DNA from: Proteles cristata cristata
Taxonomy: Eukaryota; Chordata; Mammalia; Carnivora; Hyaenidae
Length of the DNA: 64,000 nt
Reading direction: 5' to 3'
NCBI GenBank assembly: GCA_017311185.1
Contig: JAESUZ010000443.1
Location: forward strand, 620,001-684,000
Each line of letters starts with the position of its first letter. Positions within the stretch are counted from its first letter, which is position 1. The position numbers were made by a program, and so were the translations under genes. Below the pieces are notes generated by a model. It searched no databases and was not told the origin of the DNA. It saw only the letters and a program-made list of their open reading frames with translations. Positions 12,865 to 24,574 of the stretch are shown here, piece by piece.

Positions 12865-15757
12865 AATTACTAAGTTCTATTTTTAACTTTTTCAAGATCC
12901 TCCATACAGTTTTCCCTTAGAGAGTACACCACTTTACAACAGTGCACAAAGGTTCCCTTTTCTCTACCTGTTCACCAGTACTTGTTCTCGCTGGTCTATG
13001 GGATGATATTCATTCTAAGAGGCATAAGGTGGTATCTCATTGTGGTTTTAACTTGTATTTTCCTAATGACTAGTGATGTTGAGCATCTTTTCAGGTACCT
13101 AGTTGGCCTTTTGTACATCTTCTTTGGATCAACGTCTATTCAGGACTTCCGCTACTTTTTACTTGGGTTTTTGGTTTTGATTTTTACTACTGACTTGTAG
13201 GAATTCCTTACAGATATTTGGATATTATATTTGGATTTTTCATTTTGTTGCTTGTGCTTTAGGTGTCATATCCAAAAGAGATCATTACCAAGATCTGTCA
13301 AGAAGCTCTATTCCCACATTTTCTTCTAGGATTTCCATAGTCTCAAGTTTCACATTTAAGTCTTTAATCCATTTGAAGTTAAGTTGTTATGGTTTATGAC
13401 ATGGGTCTAGTTTCATTTTTTTACATGTGAATATCCAACTGTCCCAGCATCATTTATTGAAAAGACAATCTTTTTTTCATTTCGTATTCTTGGTTCCCTT
13501 GTCAGATATTGGTTGACTGTACATATTTGGGTTTACTTACGGGCTCTTGATTCTGTTTCATTGGTCTATATGTCTGTTTTTATGTCTTGATGACTATGAG
13601 TTTATAGCCTGAAATCAGAAACTATGAGGCCTCCGCTTTCTTCTTCTTTCTCAGGATTTCTTTAGCTATTTAGGACTTTTGTGGCTCCATATAAATTGTG
13701 GGGTGTCCTTTCTACTTCTGTAAAAACTGCCATTGGGATCTTGGTAGGGATTTCTCTGAATCTATAGGTGGCTTTTGGCTGTACTGCTTTAACAATACTA
13801 ATTCTTTTTTTTTTTTTTTTAATTTTTTCAATGTTTTATTTATTTCTGAGAGAGAGAAAGACAGCGTGAGCAGGGGAGGGTCAGAGAGAGGGGAGACACA
13901 GACTGAAACAGGCTCCAGGCTCTGAGCTGGCAGTCAGCACAGAGCCCGACGCGGGGCTCGAATCCACGAACCGCGAGATCATGACCCAAGCGAAAGTCGG
14001 ACGCTTAACCGACTAAGCCACCCAGGCGCCCCTAACAATACTAATTCTTGCAATCCATAAACAGAATACTTTTCCATTTCTTCTTCAATTTCTTTCATCA
14101 GTGTTTAGTTTTTGAAGATCCTTTACCTCCTTCATTAAATGTTACTATTTTACCATTTTAATGCTACTGTAAATAGGATCGACTTAGTCTTTTTTCAGAA
14201 AATCTGTAGTGTACAGAAACACTACTTATTTTTATGTTAACCTTGTATCCTGCAACTTTACTGAATTCATTGATTAGATCCAGTAGTTTTTTAGTTAATT
14301 CTTTAGGATTTTCCAAATATAAAGTCATGTCATCTGTAAAAAGGAATTTTTACTTCTTTTTCGATTCTTCTTTTTTTTTCTTTTATTCTTCTTCTTGCCT
14401 ATTGCTCTAGTTAGGACTTCTAGTATGATGCTGAATAAAAGTGATGAGAGTAGACACTGATGTTTATTCCTGATTTAAAGGAAAAGCTTCCAGGCTTTCA
14501 GTACTGAGTATTAGGTTACCTGTGGGCTTTTTCTATGTGGCCTTTATCATGCTGAGATACATTTCTTCTGTGCCTAATTTGTTAAGAGTGTTTATCATGA
14601 ATGGATGTTGGATTTTGTCAAATGCTTTTTCTGCAACTCTTAAGATGGTCATATGATTACACTGATTTATATATAGGTGATGAACCATCCCCTGCATCAT
14701 TGGGATAAATCCCACTTGATCATAGTGAATGATCTTTTTAATGTGCCGCTGAATTCAGTTTGCTAGTATTTGATTGAGAATTTTTGAATCTGTATTTGTC
14801 AGGGATATTGGCTTGTACTTTTCTTTTTTAGTGGTGTCCCTTTCTGATTTTGGTATCAGAATAATGTTGGCTATCATAAATGAGTTTAGGGGTCATTCCT
14901 CCTCTTTGATATTTTTGGAAGAGTTTGAGAAGAACTAGTGTTAATTCTTTAAATGTTTGGTAAAATTTACCACTTAAGCCATCTGGTCCTGGGCTTTTCT
15001 TCATGGGGAAATTTTTGATTACTAATTCAATTACCTTACTCATAATGGGTCTATTAAGATTTTCTATTTTTTCCTAATTCAGTGTTGGTAAACTGTAGGT
15101 TTCTAAATATTTCTCCATTTCTCCTAGATTTTCCAGTTTGTTGGCATATACTTGTTCATAGTAGCCTCTACTGATCCTTTCAATTTCTGTGGTTCAGTTG
15201 CAATGTCTCCTTTTTCATTTATAGTTGTTAATTTGGGTCCTTTATATTTTTCTGTGGTTAGTTTGGCTAAAGGTTTGTTGATTTTATTTTTTCAAAGAAC
15301 CAACTCTTACTTTCGTTAACCCTTTCTCTTGTTTTTCTGTTCTCTATTTCATTTATTTCTGATCAAATTTGTACTATTTTCCTTCTTCTACTATCTTGAG
15401 CTCTGTTTTTCTTTCTCTAGTTTCTTAAGACATAGATTTAGGTTGTTCTGGGGATCTTTCTTGACTCTTAACGTAGGCATTTGCTGCTATAAACTTCCCT
15501 CTGAAAACTGCTTTTGCTGCATCCCACAAATTCTGGTTATGTTAGGTTTCCATTTTTAGTTTGTCTCAAAAAACTCTTTTATTTCCCCTTTAATTTCTTA
15601 TTCAATCCATTGGTCGTTCTATAGAATGTTTAATTTTCATGAAGTTTTTTAATTTTCCAGCTTTCCTCTTGTTTTTGATTTCTAGTTTCATGCCATTGTG
15701 GTCAGAAGATATTTGGTATGATTTTAATCTTCTTGAGTTTGCTAAGACTTGTTTTGT
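12865..15757 (-). mobile_element. L1 LINE, inverted 5' segment (ORF2 reverse-transcriptase region)
   Basis: Read on the minus strand this is an old L1. 15043-14828 gives reverse-transcriptase text KSPGPDGLSGKFYQTFKE, and 14715-14533 gives [20 protein letters not shown] (the DKIQHPFM block). Further left are 3' ORF2 and downstream sequences, reaching the region that reads as '...GGTGAACAGG...' near 12980. Stops and frameshifts are numerous, so it is dead. It is continued by a plus-strand L1 3' end at about 15760, the structure left by twin priming. A young SINE (13807-14033) interrupts it. No complete ORF1, endonuclease or 5' UTR is present. Confidence 0.9.
13807..14033 (-). mobile_element. 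SINEC inserted in the L1
   Basis: A young SINE interrupts the inverted L1. The perfect 16-base target duplication AACAATACTAATTCTT is at 13791-13806 and 14034-14049. Removing it restores continuous L1 sequence, which dates it after the L1. Confidence 0.96.
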
Positions 15758-16360
15758 GGCATAAACACACGTTTACATGGAAACAACCTACATGTCCAAT
15801 GATGGACGAATGAATAAAGAAGATACAATTTTATATACACATATATACAGAAAGGTATATTTTTCAGCCATAAAAAATGAGGGAATCCTACCATTTGTGA
15901 AAAAATGGATGCACCCTGAAGGCATTATGCTTAGCGAAGTAAGTCAGAGAAAGACAAATGCTACATGATCCTACTTATATGTGGAATCTTAAAAAAAAGA
16001 AAATCAGAAAAAGAAATCAGACTTGTGATTATCAGAAGCAGAGGGTGGAGGGAGGAAGAACTGAGGAAATGTGGTCACAAATTTCCAAATACAAGATAAA
16101 TAATTCTAGGGATATAATATACAACATTATGCCTATAGCTAACACTGCGGTATGACCTACAGGAAAGTTGTTAAGGGAGTTAATTCTAAGAGTTCTAATC
16201 ACAAGGAGAAAATATTTTTCCTTTCTTCCATTTTCTTTTCTTTTTATTGTATCTACAGGAGACAGATGTTAGCTGAACCTATATGTAAATTAAACCACCA
16301 GTCTGTAGGTCTTAAACTTATACACAATGTAGGTCAATTATTTCTCAGTAAAACCAGGTT
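15758..16360 (+). mobile_element. L1 LINE 3' end, in direct orientation
   Basis: This starts GGAAACAACCTACATGTCC and continues with ATGGACGAATGAATAAAGAAG, CAGCCATAAAAAATGAGGG, CTTATATGTGGAATCTTAA and, near 16340, TTTCTCAGTAAAACCAGG, which is the order of an L1MA/L1MB-type 3' end. It abuts the inverted segment to its left, and the two together make one insertion on the plus strand. No clear poly-A tail or target duplication survives, consistent with age. Confidence 0.88.
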
Positions 16361-17271
16361 AAAAACACAAGAAGCGTTATCACAATATTACTCAACCTCT
16401 TTTCCCAGGGTCTCTGTACTGTAAGTGGTTCATTGCTCTCATTTTGAAGAAAATTTATTTATAATGAATAATGAAATAGGAACCATATAGCTCTACACCA
16501 ACTTTATAGTTTCCACCCTGCTCAATCTCCCAATTTCATCCCGGAAAATTTCTCTCTTGATTACTGCACTGCAATAGCCAGGGAAGACGGAGCCATGTGC
16601 AGAATGAATGTAAGTACTTTTATTTCATGGTAATAAATGTCCTAGCATTCCTTACCACCCAAAGAGTATTAAAGGTCCCATAACAAATGGGACCATCTGG
16701 AAGTTTTCATTTGCCAGGGTCATACGGGAATGGGGGTAGGGGGGAGGTGGGTAGAATGGGAATTCCTTCTAAAAAACAGCTGTCTGATCCATCTCAGATT
16801 TGTGAGGGAACTATTCATATTCTTGCCCTTGATGTTTCAGATCCTCAAATGACCAACATTAATTGTGACTTTTATGAACCCATAACTAAGATACTTACTG
16901 GGATAGCCAATACTGTACATGTATTGTAAGGTACTTTGTTACTTTATAAATGCCCTGAGCTCATAATCACTACCTTGCGGTCTGCCTTTCCATAATGTCA
17001 ATGCCAGAAATTCACATTTATGCAAATGACTCTACTATTTGGTTCATACTTCCTTTAGTTATCCATACACATTATATGTAGGTCATACTCCAAAGCTTTC
17101 AGATATGTTGTATTTGCAATGCTTCATGCTGATTATAAATTTTTCTTCTCTCTCTCTGTATATAATATATGTATGCATATAAATAATATATATATATAAA
17201 ATATATTTACATTATTTATTAAAAGTACTACCTAAATGTATTGCCTTATCCTTAAAAAGAACAGGTAGAAG

Positions 17272-17479
17272 GGCATTTGGGTGGTTCAATCAGTTGGGGG
17301 TCTGAGTCTTGATTTCAGATCAGGTCATAATCCCAGTTTGTGGGACTGGGCCCTATGCTGGGCTTCGTGCTGACACATAGAAACTGCTTGGGATTCTCTC
17401 TCTCCTTCTGCCCCTCTCTGTTGCTTGTGCTCTCTCTCTAAAAAAAAAAAAAAAGAGAAAGAAAGAAAGAAAGAAAGGA

Positions 17480-17538
<59 letters not shown>

Positions 17539-17574
17539 GAAGAAGGGGGAGGGGAGGGGAGAGGAGAGGGGGAA
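17272..17574 (+). mobile_element. SINEC with expanded (GAAA)n tail next to a BBX splice donor
   Basis: The head GGGCATTTGGGTGGTTCAAT is diverged. The tail has grown to (GAAA)n at 17457-17541, then a GGGGA-rich part to 17571. The target duplication AAAAAGAACAGGTAGAAG is at 17254-17271 and 17575-17592 (one mismatch). Its right flank ends 23 bases from the donor of the BBX exon ending at 17616. Confidence 0.92.
17457..17541 (+). repeat. (GAAA)n microsatellite
   Basis: About 20 GAAA units with one GGAA interruption near 17476 grew from the A-tail of the SINE. In the BBX transcript it reads as a (TTTC)n pyrimidine tract. Confidence 0.97.
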
Positions 17575-17615
17575 AAAAAGAATAGGTAGAAGGTAGAAGT
17601 AATGTCTAAACTCAC

Positions 17616-17811
17616 CAGCCATTCCAAAGTTTAGCTGAGGCATTTCTTCGGTCTTTGCTTTCTTGGGACTTGGCAAATCTCTTGAAGACTCAGATGGGAA
17701 GGCCCATAGTTTCTTTCGTGGATTAACAGTAGGTGTTGGGGATTTCACAGGCTTGTTTGTGGTAGGACACCATTTGTAGCCAGGATTTGCTTTCATAAAT
17801 GCATCTTTATA
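17616..17811 (-). CDS. BBX: BBX exon with end of HMG box and basic linker (residues 135-199)
   Basis: This 196-base exon begins YKDAFMKANPGYKWCPTT after the acceptor TTTATAG, completing helix 3 of the HMG box. It continues through a Pro/Ser/Thr/Lys-rich linker (KPVKSPTPTVNPRKKLWAF, then DLPSPKKAKTEEMPQ). It ends ATGGCTG|GTGAGT, leaving one base of a split codon. That G joins AT at the next acceptor to make Asp, as expected for BBX. The basic SPKKAK patch could act in nuclear import or DNA contact, which is inference. Oddity: the reading frame stays open past the donor into an intronic SINE with a long pyrimidine tract, so a retained intron would not stop at once. Confidence 0.97.
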
Positions 17812-18124
17812 CTATAAATGAAGAACAGATAAGATTTTAATTAATGTATAGATTGAAAATTTTAACAGACTTTCTATCTCATCCCCCCTCTTTAAATAAT
17901 GAAGGAAAAATTACTTTCAATAACTTCTGTGGCTTTACTTATTGAAGAATGGCAATCTCAGCCCAGCACATGCATTTAACTACTAGTTCATTTGTGGAAG
18001 AGGGTACAAAAGCAGCAAATGCGTATCTTTTGACCCACGTTTTTTTTAAGCATCCAAAAAGCTATCTTACCATGACTGAGAGGGAGTTATTTGTAAGGTA
18101 AAGGGAGAGGGCTTTGAAGATAGA

Positions 18125-18300
18125 AACATCAGAGTTCAAACCGTAGCACTTCCACTTAGTCTACAGTGATCAAAGAAGGAGAACATAACCTCTCTGGGCC
18201 TCACCTTAAAGTTTCCATAAATTGAGAACAATATTACCAATATGTAGGGTTATTGTAAGCAACAGTGTACAGCACAGCACCAACTCCAAAGTGGGTATCA
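18125..18300 (+). mobile_element. MIR
   Basis: AGAGTTCAAACCGTAGCACTTCC...ACATAACCTCTCTGGGCCTCA...GGGTTATTGTAAGCA...CAGCACAGCACC follows the MIR consensus order. Confidence 0.65.
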
Positions 18301-18721
18301 GGTACACACTACAAACTGTGAGTCAATACCAGACCCAAACCAGATTCCACTCGGTGTTTAATTTGGTAAGTATGGCAAAAATGAAATCTGTGCTTTGATG
18401 TACCGGTAAGGCAAATGCAGGCAAACTTAACAGAGTGAAGTGATCAGTTTTGGGATAAACAAGCTCAGATCAAAAGTGAGAGAAGGGGAACAAGGTAGGG
18501 AAAACTAATTAACTTTTTAGTTACTCGAAGATGCTGGGCCAGGTAGAGGAAAGAGCACAAGAGCACAAGGTTTGCTTCTAGAGCACCACAATAAAGAAAG
18601 TGTCACAATAAAGCCAGTCAAATGGATTGTTTGGGTTCCCAAAGTAAATAAAGATTATGTTTACACTATGCTATAGTCTATTAAGTGTATGGTAGCACTA
18701 TATTTAAAAAATAATGAAACA

Positions 18722-18908
18722 CTTTTTTAAATGTTTATTATTTTTAAGAGAGAGAGCACGGGAGGGGCACAAAGAGAGGGAGACAGAGGATCTGAAGTGG
18801 GTTCTGAGCCAACAGGAGAGAGCCTGAGGTGGGCCTGAACTCATGAACTAAGAGATCATGACCTGAGCCCAAGTTGGACGCTTAATCGACTGAGCCACCC
18901 AGGTACAC
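18722..18908 (-). mobile_element. SINEC, older copy
   Basis: AAATGTTTATTATTTTTAAGAGAG...CGACTGAGCCACCCAGGTAC, inserted in the Tigger1-like element. It abuts a second older SINE. Confidence 0.85.
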
Positions 18909-18971
18909 CGCCCCCTCCGCCTTTTTGGATAGGGAAAGAGCAAGCAAGGGAGAGGGGTGAGAGAGAGTGAG

Positions 18972-19006
18972 AGGGAGGGAGGGAGGCAGAGAGAAAGAAT
19001 GAGAGG

Positions 19007-19041
<35 letters not shown>
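18972..19041 (+). repeat. GA/GGGA-rich simple repeat
   Basis: GGGAGGGAGGGAGG is followed by about 15 uninterrupted GA units (19011-19041), expanded from the body of a minus-strand SINE. Confidence 0.9.
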
Positions 19042-19045
<4 letters not shown>

Positions 19046-19053
19046 TCAGTCTT

Positions 19054-19293
19054 TTTTTTTTTTACAGTTTTTTTTTTTTAATGTTTTATTTTATTTCTAG
19101 GATAGAGAGAGAGACAGCATGAGCAAGGGAGGGTCAGAGAGAGAGGGAGTCACAGACTCCGAAACAGGTTCCAGGCTCTGAGCTGGCAGTCAGCACAGAG
19201 CCCTATGTGGGGCTCGAACCCACGAACCGCGAGATCATGACCTAAGTGAAAGTCGGATGCTTAACCAACTAAGCCACCCAGCTGCCCTGAGAG
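19054..19293 (-). mobile_element. SINEC (young) nested in an older SINEC
   Basis: This is a full-length young copy. Target duplication AGAGTCAGTCTT at 19042-19053 and 19294-19305 proves nesting. Confidence 0.92.
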
Positions 19294-19971
19294 AGAGTCA
19301 GTCTTAAGGAGGCTCCATGCTCAGCATGGAACCCAATGTGGAACACGATCCCATGACCCTGGGATCATGACCTCAGCCGAAATCAAGAGTTAGACGCTCA
19401 ACCGACAGAGACATCCAGGAGCCCCAACAATGAAATATCTTAGTTAAAAAATACTTTGTTACTAAAAAATGCCAACCATCATCTGAGCTTTCAGCAAGCT
19501 GTGATCATTCACTGATCACAGATCACCACAACAAACATAATAAAAAAAGTTTGAAATATTGCCAAGAATTACCAAAAGGTGACACAGAGACATGAAGTGA
19601 GCAAATGCTGTTGGAAAAGTGCTGATAGTCTTGCTCGAAACTGCACTGTCATAAAACATCATTTGGTAAAGGACAAAGTATCAGTGAAGCACCAGCATAG
19701 TAGGATTTCGACTGCACATGTGAGTAGGCTGATAGCTGCGATGTGCAGTGCTGCAGCTGATCCATCAGACTTTATGTCTTGGAGGTTTCACCTTCACTCA
19801 CAATATCCTCCCTTCTTTACTTTGCTGTGACTTTCTCCTATAACTCTCCCTACTCTGATGCTTCTTTCCCCTTCTGTGACAATACAACCACATGAAATAT
19901 ACCTATTGCTATTCATTATACATTGCTAAAAGTCGTATCAACTAATAAAAATGTATTTTAGATGTATTCTT

Positions 19972-20171
19972 TTTTTTTTTTTTTTTTAAATAGAGAGAGA
20001 CAGTGTGAGCAGGGGAGGGTCAGAGAGAGAGGGAGTTACAGACTGAAACAGGCTCCAGGCTCTGAGCTGGCAGTCAGCACAGAGCCTGACGTGGGGCCCG
20101 AACCCACGAACCGCGAGATCATGACCTAAGCGAAAGTCGGACGCTTAACCGACTAAGCCACCCAGGTGTCC
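19972..20171 (-). mobile_element. SINEC (young feliform type)
   Basis: After a T-run it lacks the usual TTTATTTATT motif (goes to AAATAGAGAGAGAC). It ends CCACCCAGGTGTCC. The flanks GATGTATTCTT and CATGTATTCATTCTT suggest a worn target duplication. Confidence 0.9.
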
Positions 20172-22492
20172 CTACATGTATTCATTCTTATATGTGGCTA
20201 ACTGCTGGAAACTTTATTATATCAATACAACTGTTACAATCCCATAAGCTTGCCTTTTAAAACAGTCATACCGTGTGTAAAGTAAACTAATTTAGTATGA
20301 GCTCCCAACTGGAAAAAGGATTCTTTTATATTTGGTATAAGAAAGTGTATATAATCCAAACAAACTTTTTCTGTCTTTTCACTTTAAATCATATGAACGA
20401 AAACCACACTGTAGGTAATACAATGTAAGTGTTAATATGTTAATAGTCAATGGTTTAGAATCATCCCCAAATTATCTTAGTTTTCTAAATAAACCGTTTT
20501 TTTTTTTAACTTAAAAGCTGTACATTTGCATACTGATATTGATACAGAAGGAAGGTAAGCACAAAATAGTGGAAAAATACAGTTCGACATTTACAAAAAT
20601 AATTAAAATAGGATGCAAGGCGAGAACCAAACTAGAATTTATCATCACACAGCAGAATAAATTTGGAGGTATCAAATGCGATCTGAGGGACATCCTACCC
20701 TACTGCACTCACCTGCTCGGGGGATTTACATATTAAGCTGAGGCAGACAAATAGCCTTACCTCCTGTCTGAAGGTGGAAAGTAACAAATGGGAGGGTGAG
20801 GTGAAAATGGAAGTAGCAGACACATGCATCATTATTGTGTCCCAGTAAAAGGCACATGGGCTGGGTTTGTCAGATGAACAGTCATCTAGACAAAGGTCAC
20901 CACTCTATAAAATGACAAAAGACTTTCAAACAAATGAACCCATTTGCCGTGAGAAATAAATTTTTTGTAGTTTTTAAAGAAGAAAGTCCCAGTTGTGAAA
21001 AATGCTGGACTAGATGACAGGCACCAGTTAAAAGCATGAATTAAAGTCTCTGCCTTCAAACTTTACAGTCCACAATTAGTCACACAAACAATTTCTTTTT
21101 ACACGTGGTTTGTAAGCCTTCCCCTGGTTCAGGCATGAAAATGATCCTTCAAAGGATCTGTAAAAGGGGGAACTTCCCTATGGGTTGAAGAACAGAAGGC
21201 AAGAGAAAGACATGGAGGATGTAGGTTTTATGGAAAATGGTATCTGAGAATTCACTAGGAGTGTCAATACCCCATATCACCATAATAATCTTTCAGATCC
21301 TTATACTTGATGTAAATGAGCAATAGCAAGACAACATTCATTACCTCAACCAGAAATATATTGAGCAAAAGCATTAAGAATGTGGCAGATAGAGAAAAGA
21401 ATAAGACACATTCCCTGTCTTCAGGAATTTAAAGCTTACATGGAGATGCCACAAATTCATGTAAAGACATACTTGAACACCAAGTGAAGGCGGAGGCAGA
21501 AAGAGCCTCAGGGTATGAGGATGTCTCTCTGTCTTTGGAACTGGGCACCTCATCAATCACTTGCTCTGATTCAACTATAAGAGACAACAGAAAGGCTTAA
21601 TCATGTGTTTAAGGTAAGGTTATCAGGAAAGGGATTACAAACAGGGCTGAGTAAGGGAGAAATGAAGGAAAACTGTATACAGTATGAAGTAAACAGCTGA
21701 GTGAAACTTGGCATTCTGGTCAACTCTGTGGACAAAAATCCATCATTACAGGATTTAAAGGGTCAAAGAGATATGTTCCATCCATCTGGATCTCCGAGAC
21801 AGGGTTCTTCATGCTGGGCGTGAGAGGGAAACCTGTTTTCATCCAAGAACATCAATCACAGGCTACTGGTCTAATTTCGCAGATAACTAACCTCCTGCTA
21901 AAATACTGATTTTCAAAAATTTCCCATTAAAATAAAAATTCACCTCATGGCCTCCAGCTTTTTTCTTCAAATTTCCAATTGATTAGATAACCTAAGTGCA
22001 TCTCCTTTACAGACACAGTTTGTTACTTATACAAGATGCTCAGCAAATGCGGGCTCCCTTCTCTCTGACCCCAACCACCAAAACACTGTAGTAGCAATAA
22101 TAACAAATCACTGTTACTCAGTAGTGGTATTAAATACATACCCTTTGTCATGGTATTCTGCCAACTTCTTACATGACAATGACATTACTATATGCCAAAA
22201 ACCAATACTCTATGTTAATCTTTCAAATACTTTTCTGGATCATTTATAAGAAAGGAAATTTCCTAAAGGAATTTATAGTAAAGTAAAGTTAATGTTAATG
22301 AAAACTATACTAACTCTTCTCCAATTATTTGTTTCTAATGGTTGGAGGAAGTGCCATCTAAAATACAGTAATATTTCTAGCTATTATTACAGTCTCGGCT
22401 TTCTTCAGCACAGTAAAAAGAGAATGGCAACCTTGGTGAAGTCTAGGAATAAGGAATCCTGTAAATGTCTATACAAATAAAGACATCAGAGA

Positions 22493-22660
22493 GGCACCTG
22501 GATGGCTCAGTGGTTTGAGGCTCTGACTCTTGATTTCAGCTCAGGTCATGATCTCACAGTTTGTGGGATATAGCCCTCAGTGCAGATAACACAGACCCTG
22601 CTTGAGATTTTCTCTCTGCCCCTCCACCCTTCCCTCAAAATAAACAAACAAACAAAAAAG
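22493..22660 (+). mobile_element. SINEC, shortened older copy
   Basis: The head is GAGGCACCTGGATGGCTCAGT, the body CTCTCTGCCCCTCCACCC and the tail AAATAAACAAACAAACAAA. Confidence 0.85.
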
Positions 22661-23375
22661 CCAACTGACTTTGGTGCAAAAATGAGAAATACCAATATGA
22701 TAAAACAAAACAAAACAAAAACCTACCAGCACTGTGGAGATAAACATTATCTGGTGTTTTAAAATAGAGATAGAACATATTTTTAAATTTTGTAACACTG
22801 CAGGGGTCTAAGTGACCACTAGTATAGTAAATCTTGAGACAGCTGTAACTCTTCACATGGGCGGCAGAAATCACATTACACAGAGTGGAAGAGGAGAGGG
22901 AGGTACTTGAGAAGTGGCACTAATCTGTACTGTCTTGGTTCCAGGAGTTTTAACTCTAAAATTGTTCACTTAGATAGTAAAACTCAACAGCACTATGTGA
23001 TCTGAACTATTTTCACTAGATATTTTTAATAGGAAGAAAACTATAGTATGTGACAGAACACTAAATTAAGTTTACGGTTTTGACAGAACAAAAATATTTT
23101 AATTTACACATTAACTTGTAAGACTTTCATGATAAAGCCACTCTAATAAAAATTATATATGTTAAAAAATGACTGGAATAAGTGATCAGGGAATTGTTTG
23201 GTTCAACTATGATAAAGTTATAAAGGGAAAACTGAGTTGGCTGTGGATATGGTTACCTAAATTGGCTGTAAAGATTATAATGACAACAATAGTTCATTTT
23301 CATATATAAATTTTTAATTAGCACGAATTAAAAGAAATAAAAATTTCAGAGTTCTTTTAAAATGTAATTTCGTTA

Positions 23376-23583
23376 GGGACAGCTGGGTGGCTCAGTAGGT
23401 TAAGTGTCCAACTCTTGACCTCACCTCAGGTTAGGATTTCCTGGTTTGTGAGATCTAGCCCCGTGTAAAGCCTGCTCTTTAGAGAGGGATTCTCTCCCTC
23501 TCTCCCTCTCTACCCCTCCCTGGCTTGTATTGCTCCCCAACTCTCAAAATAAATAAACTTTTTAAATAATTAAATAAATAAAC
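23376..23583 (+). mobile_element. SINEC, older copy
   Basis: The head is AGGGACAGCTGGGTGGCTCAG and the tail AAATAAATAAACTTTTTAAATAA. The middle is diverged and part of the CTGACAG segment is missing. Confidence 0.85.
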
Positions 23584-24336
23584 TGTAGTTTTGTTATTTT
23601 TTTAAAAGTAGATAGGGATCTGGGTAATAAAACATTATTTGCATTTCTGAAAATGTATTAATAAACTCATACATTAACTAATTTGAATGGTAACATGCCT
23701 AAATTTTCTTCTAAAAAATGTGCTAAGGTATAGTAACATTAATTTTCTCTTTTCAAAATAATTTGCAGCATGAATTTGTCATTTTTCAAATAGTACAAAT
23801 ATTTTTATCTACATCCCTTGAATGATCAATTTCAAAGTAATCAACAGTTACTATAGTAACATCTTACAGGATATTGGAGTATTAGGTCCCTCCATCAATC
23901 TAAAAATTAATATCTGAAACCAATACCAAAACGAATTTTAAGTGACTCAGTTTAAATTCTCAATATATCACTTGCTGTGGAATCTATTTTTTTTTAAATC
24001 ACTAGCTATGGGTTTCTTATAGAGTCTTTATTATTTAATTTGATTTGAATATTTAAATGTTAGTGTTTACTAACTAAAGGACCAATATTTCTGAAATCAA
24101 GTAGTTAGCTCACTTAACTACATAGCCTTGTTAGAGACTATCAATCATACTGAATAGTATCTGCAAGTTGAGCACATGATATAATTTTGTTGGTTTTTGT
24201 GTTTCAGCTCTCCATTTTAGTAGGCTTTCATTGTGTTAACATGTCCTAATAAAAATAGTAAAGAATTACTTTGTGAAGAAGTATCAAATACAAACAAACT
24301 TAAGTTTGCTTATCAGGACTAAAAACTACCATTTTA

Positions 24337-24534
24337 GGGTCATCTGGACAGCTCAGCAGGTTAAGTGTCCAACTCTTGGTTTGGCCCAGGTCATGATCTC
24401 ACAGTTCATGGGTTTGAATCCCACATTGGGCTCTGTGCTGACAGTGTGGAGCCTGCTTGGGATTCTCTTTCTCTCTCTGCCCTTCCCTCGGTTGTGCATA
24501 CTCTCTCTCTCAAAATAAATAAATAAACTTAGGA
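24337..24534 (+). mobile_element. SINEC
   Basis: The head is GGGTCATCTGGACAGCTCAG and the tail AAATAAATAAATAAACTTAGG. The flanks AAAAACTACCATTTA-like and AAAACTCTACCATTTA are an imperfect target duplication. Confidence 0.88.
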
Positions 24535-24574
24535 AAAAAACTCTACCATTTATAGCATTTTAAGCTTTAACAGA

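Larger units (their letters stand above)
9577..17615 (-). other. BBX: BBX intron, about 8.0 kb
   Basis: The intron is bounded by matched donor (17615 side) and acceptor (9577 side) sites with phase 1. It holds a (TG)34 microsatellite with an old SINE, further SINEs at 10718, 11871 and 17272, and the large inverted L1 (about 12865-16360) with a young SINE inside it. 9600-10340, 10900-11850 and 12110-12860 show no feature I can name. 16360-17250 is likewise plain AT-rich intron, with an AT-dinucleotide patch at 17160-17215. Confidence 0.9.
18909..19436 (-). mobile_element. Old SINEC split by a younger SINEC
   Basis: The tail and GA-rich half are at 18909-19053. The head half is at 19294-19436 (AGGCTCCATGCTCAGCATGG...CGACAGAGACATCCAGGAGC). 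The gap is filled by the insertion at 19054-19293. Confidence 0.82.
18570..19705 (-). mobile_element. Tigger1-like DNA transposon, internally deleted, interrupted by SINEs
   Basis: The left part (18570-18720) reads CACAATAAAG...GTTATGTTTACACTATG...CTATAGTCTATTAAGTG. The right part (19437-19705) reads TACTTTGTTACTAAAAAATG...CATCATCTGAG, then jumps to TCACTGATCACAGATCACC...GTTTGAAATATTGCC...GTGACACAGAGACATGAAG. These are the two ends of Tigger1 (Tc1/mariner type), with the transposase-coding middle missing at about 19508. Family and orientation are from memory. The SINE cluster 18722-19436 was inserted later and splits the left end. Confidence 0.75.

Noticed and set aside
14533..15043. Reverse-transcriptase-like frames as possible active enzyme
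   Set aside because: They belong to an L1 broken by stops, frameshifts and an inversion; no intact ORF2 remains.
17353..17796. 147-codon minus-strand reading frame
   Set aside because: Only its first part is the BBX exon. After the splice donor at 17615 it runs through intron and the (GAAA)n SINE tail, giving repeated Phe/Leu/Ser codons with no coding meaning.
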